A stretch of DNA of 21,457 nucleotides, taken from positions 1 to 21,457 of the forward strand of contig DJET01000046.1 in assembly GCA_002431945.1 (NCBI GenBank). Direction: 5' to 3'. Origin of the DNA: Ruminococcaceae bacterium UBA5891 (GTDB lineage Bacteria > Bacillota > Clostridia > Oscillospirales > Acutalibacteraceae). Positions 20,895 to 21,457 of this stretch are shown one piece after another. The notes beneath the pieces are model-generated. The model worked only from the letters and a program-made list of their open reading frames with translations. It was not told where the DNA came from and made no database searches. Made by a program: the position numbers and the translations under genes. Each line of letters begins with the position of its first letter. Position 1 is the stretch's first letter.

Positions 20895-21338
20895 ATGAGA
20901 AAAATAATACTTTGTTTTCTAATATTGTTGGTAATATCTCTTGTAGGTTGCAATAAAACCGACAATACCTCATCTGCACTTCAAGTAAATAAATCTTCTG
21001 AATTATCGCAAAGCACAAGAGAGTTAAACAATTCTTCGGAAGAAGTCATTATATCAAGTGAAATATCGACTATTGCAGAAAGTTCTCAAGACAGTGTAAG
21101 CAGTAATGTATCATCAGAACCGAATAAATGCAAAACAAATTCCCCAAAAGAAACGAATAATTCTTCAAATAAAGTTTTGTCTTCTGATAGTGCTAATAAA
21201 CAAAACACCAATAATGGCTATTTATATTTTTATGAAGATGAAAATGGTAAGACTTATCACCAAAATGGCAAACATTGGGACGATAAAGGTAATGTATGGA
21301 CAGATGAAGATATATCTGAATATTTATATGATGAATAA
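20895..21338 (+). CDS. Small lipoprotein of unknown function, 147 aa
   Basis: Signal peptide MRKIILCFLILLVISLVGC with lipidated Cys19, followed by KTDNTSSA and a long Ser/Asn/Glu linker (to about 105). A short, acidic and aromatic C-terminal module ends the protein: YLYFYEDENGKTYHQNGKHW, then DDKGNVWTDEDISEYLYDE. The module has a compact YEDENG...W-x-x-x-G-x-x-W pattern but I know no family for it. ATG at 20895 follows AAGGA; longer in-frame reading overlaps the previous gene. Third gene of the lipoprotein operon. Confidence 0.85.
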   Translation: MRKIILCFLILLVISLVGCNKTDNTSSALQVNKSSELSQSTRELNNSSEEVIISSEISTIAESSQDSVSSNVSSEPNKCKTNSPKETNNSSNKVLSSDSANKQNTNNGYLYFYEDENGKTYHQNGKHWDDKGNVWTDEDISEYLYDE

Positions 21339-21342
21339 ATGT

Positions 21343-21457
21343 ATGATGAATTTATATAAAGCTGTTAGAGCTGCTTACTTTTATCTTGTGGAATTTAAAT
21401 TGTCAGAAGTTAAATTTTTAAAAAAAGTTTTAATTGGTTCTTCTTCAAATTATGTGT
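21343..21457 (+). CDS. Possible start of a further gene, cut by the window end
   Basis: A frame opens with ATG-ATG at 21343-21348, four bases after the third lipoprotein's stop codon, and stays open for 38 codons to the last base. The peptide starts MMNLYKAVRAAYFYLVEFKL. There is no clear ribosome binding site, so it may depend on coupling to the previous gene, or be chance. Too short to assign. Confidence 0.3.
   Translation, partial: MMNLYKAVRAAYFYLVEFKLSEVKFLKKVLIGSSSNYV

Overview
The window looks like chromosomal DNA of an anaerobic gut-type Firmicute (class Clostridia, most like Oscillospirales/Ruminococcaceae). The support is family-level only: a PyrK/PyrD class 1B dihydroorotate dehydrogenase, an operon with both PyrB and PyrI, YugP- and YchF-type genes, AGGAGG-like ribosome binding sites and consensus sigma-A promoters. 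I cannot name the species.

Region 1 (1-6194, + strand) is a de novo pyrimidine operon in the order carB (3' end only), pyrK, pyrD, pyrF, pyrE, pyrB, pyrI. Gaps are short or overlapping, which suggests translational coupling. PyrC (dihydroorotase) is not in the window. A perfect TTGACA-N17-TATAAT promoter then drives an unusual SGNH-hydrolase/cytidine-deaminase fusion and a GNAT acetyltransferase, closed by an intrinsic terminator. The 3' end of pyrE carries a hairpin shaped exactly like a tRNA acceptor/T-arm minihelix.

Region 2 (6195-8092) holds an S1-domain RNA-binding protein, then about 800 bp without genes. That stretch is packed with perfect palindromes and a REP-like repeat array, and ends in a bidirectional terminator.

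Region 3 (8093-12448, - strand) is a housekeeping cluster transcribed ychF, yugP-type zinc peptidase, PF06541-type membrane protein, alr, alpha/beta hydrolase.

Region 4 (about 12.45 kb to at least 17.3 kb, probably to the window end) is visibly more AT-rich and is an integrated mobile element inserted just upstream of ychF. On the - strand it encodes, from its inner end, a 78-aa protein with a possible small ssDNA-binding fold, two proteins of unknown function (one membrane), an FtsK/TcpA-like P-loop ATPase, a CRESS-type HUH endonuclease-superfamily 3 helicase Rep, an excisionase and a tyrosine integrase. Between the ATPase and Rep lies a stem-loop whose loop reads TAGTATTAC on the rep-sense strand. 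This is the nonanucleotide used as the rolling-circle nick site by circoviruses and nanoviruses, so both initiator and candidate origin of a CRESS-type replicon are present in a bacterial integrative element. This is the most interesting thing in the window.

Region 5 (17.3-21.4 kb) is accessory cargo: a divergently transcribed 320-aa protein of unknown function with its own promoter and strong terminator, then an XRE-type repressor divergent from three tandem lipoproteins. Three copies of a 17-bp operator (RTTAG-N7-CTAAC) lie between the repressor and the lipoprotein operon, one directly after a perfect consensus promoter. The right end of the island is outside the window.
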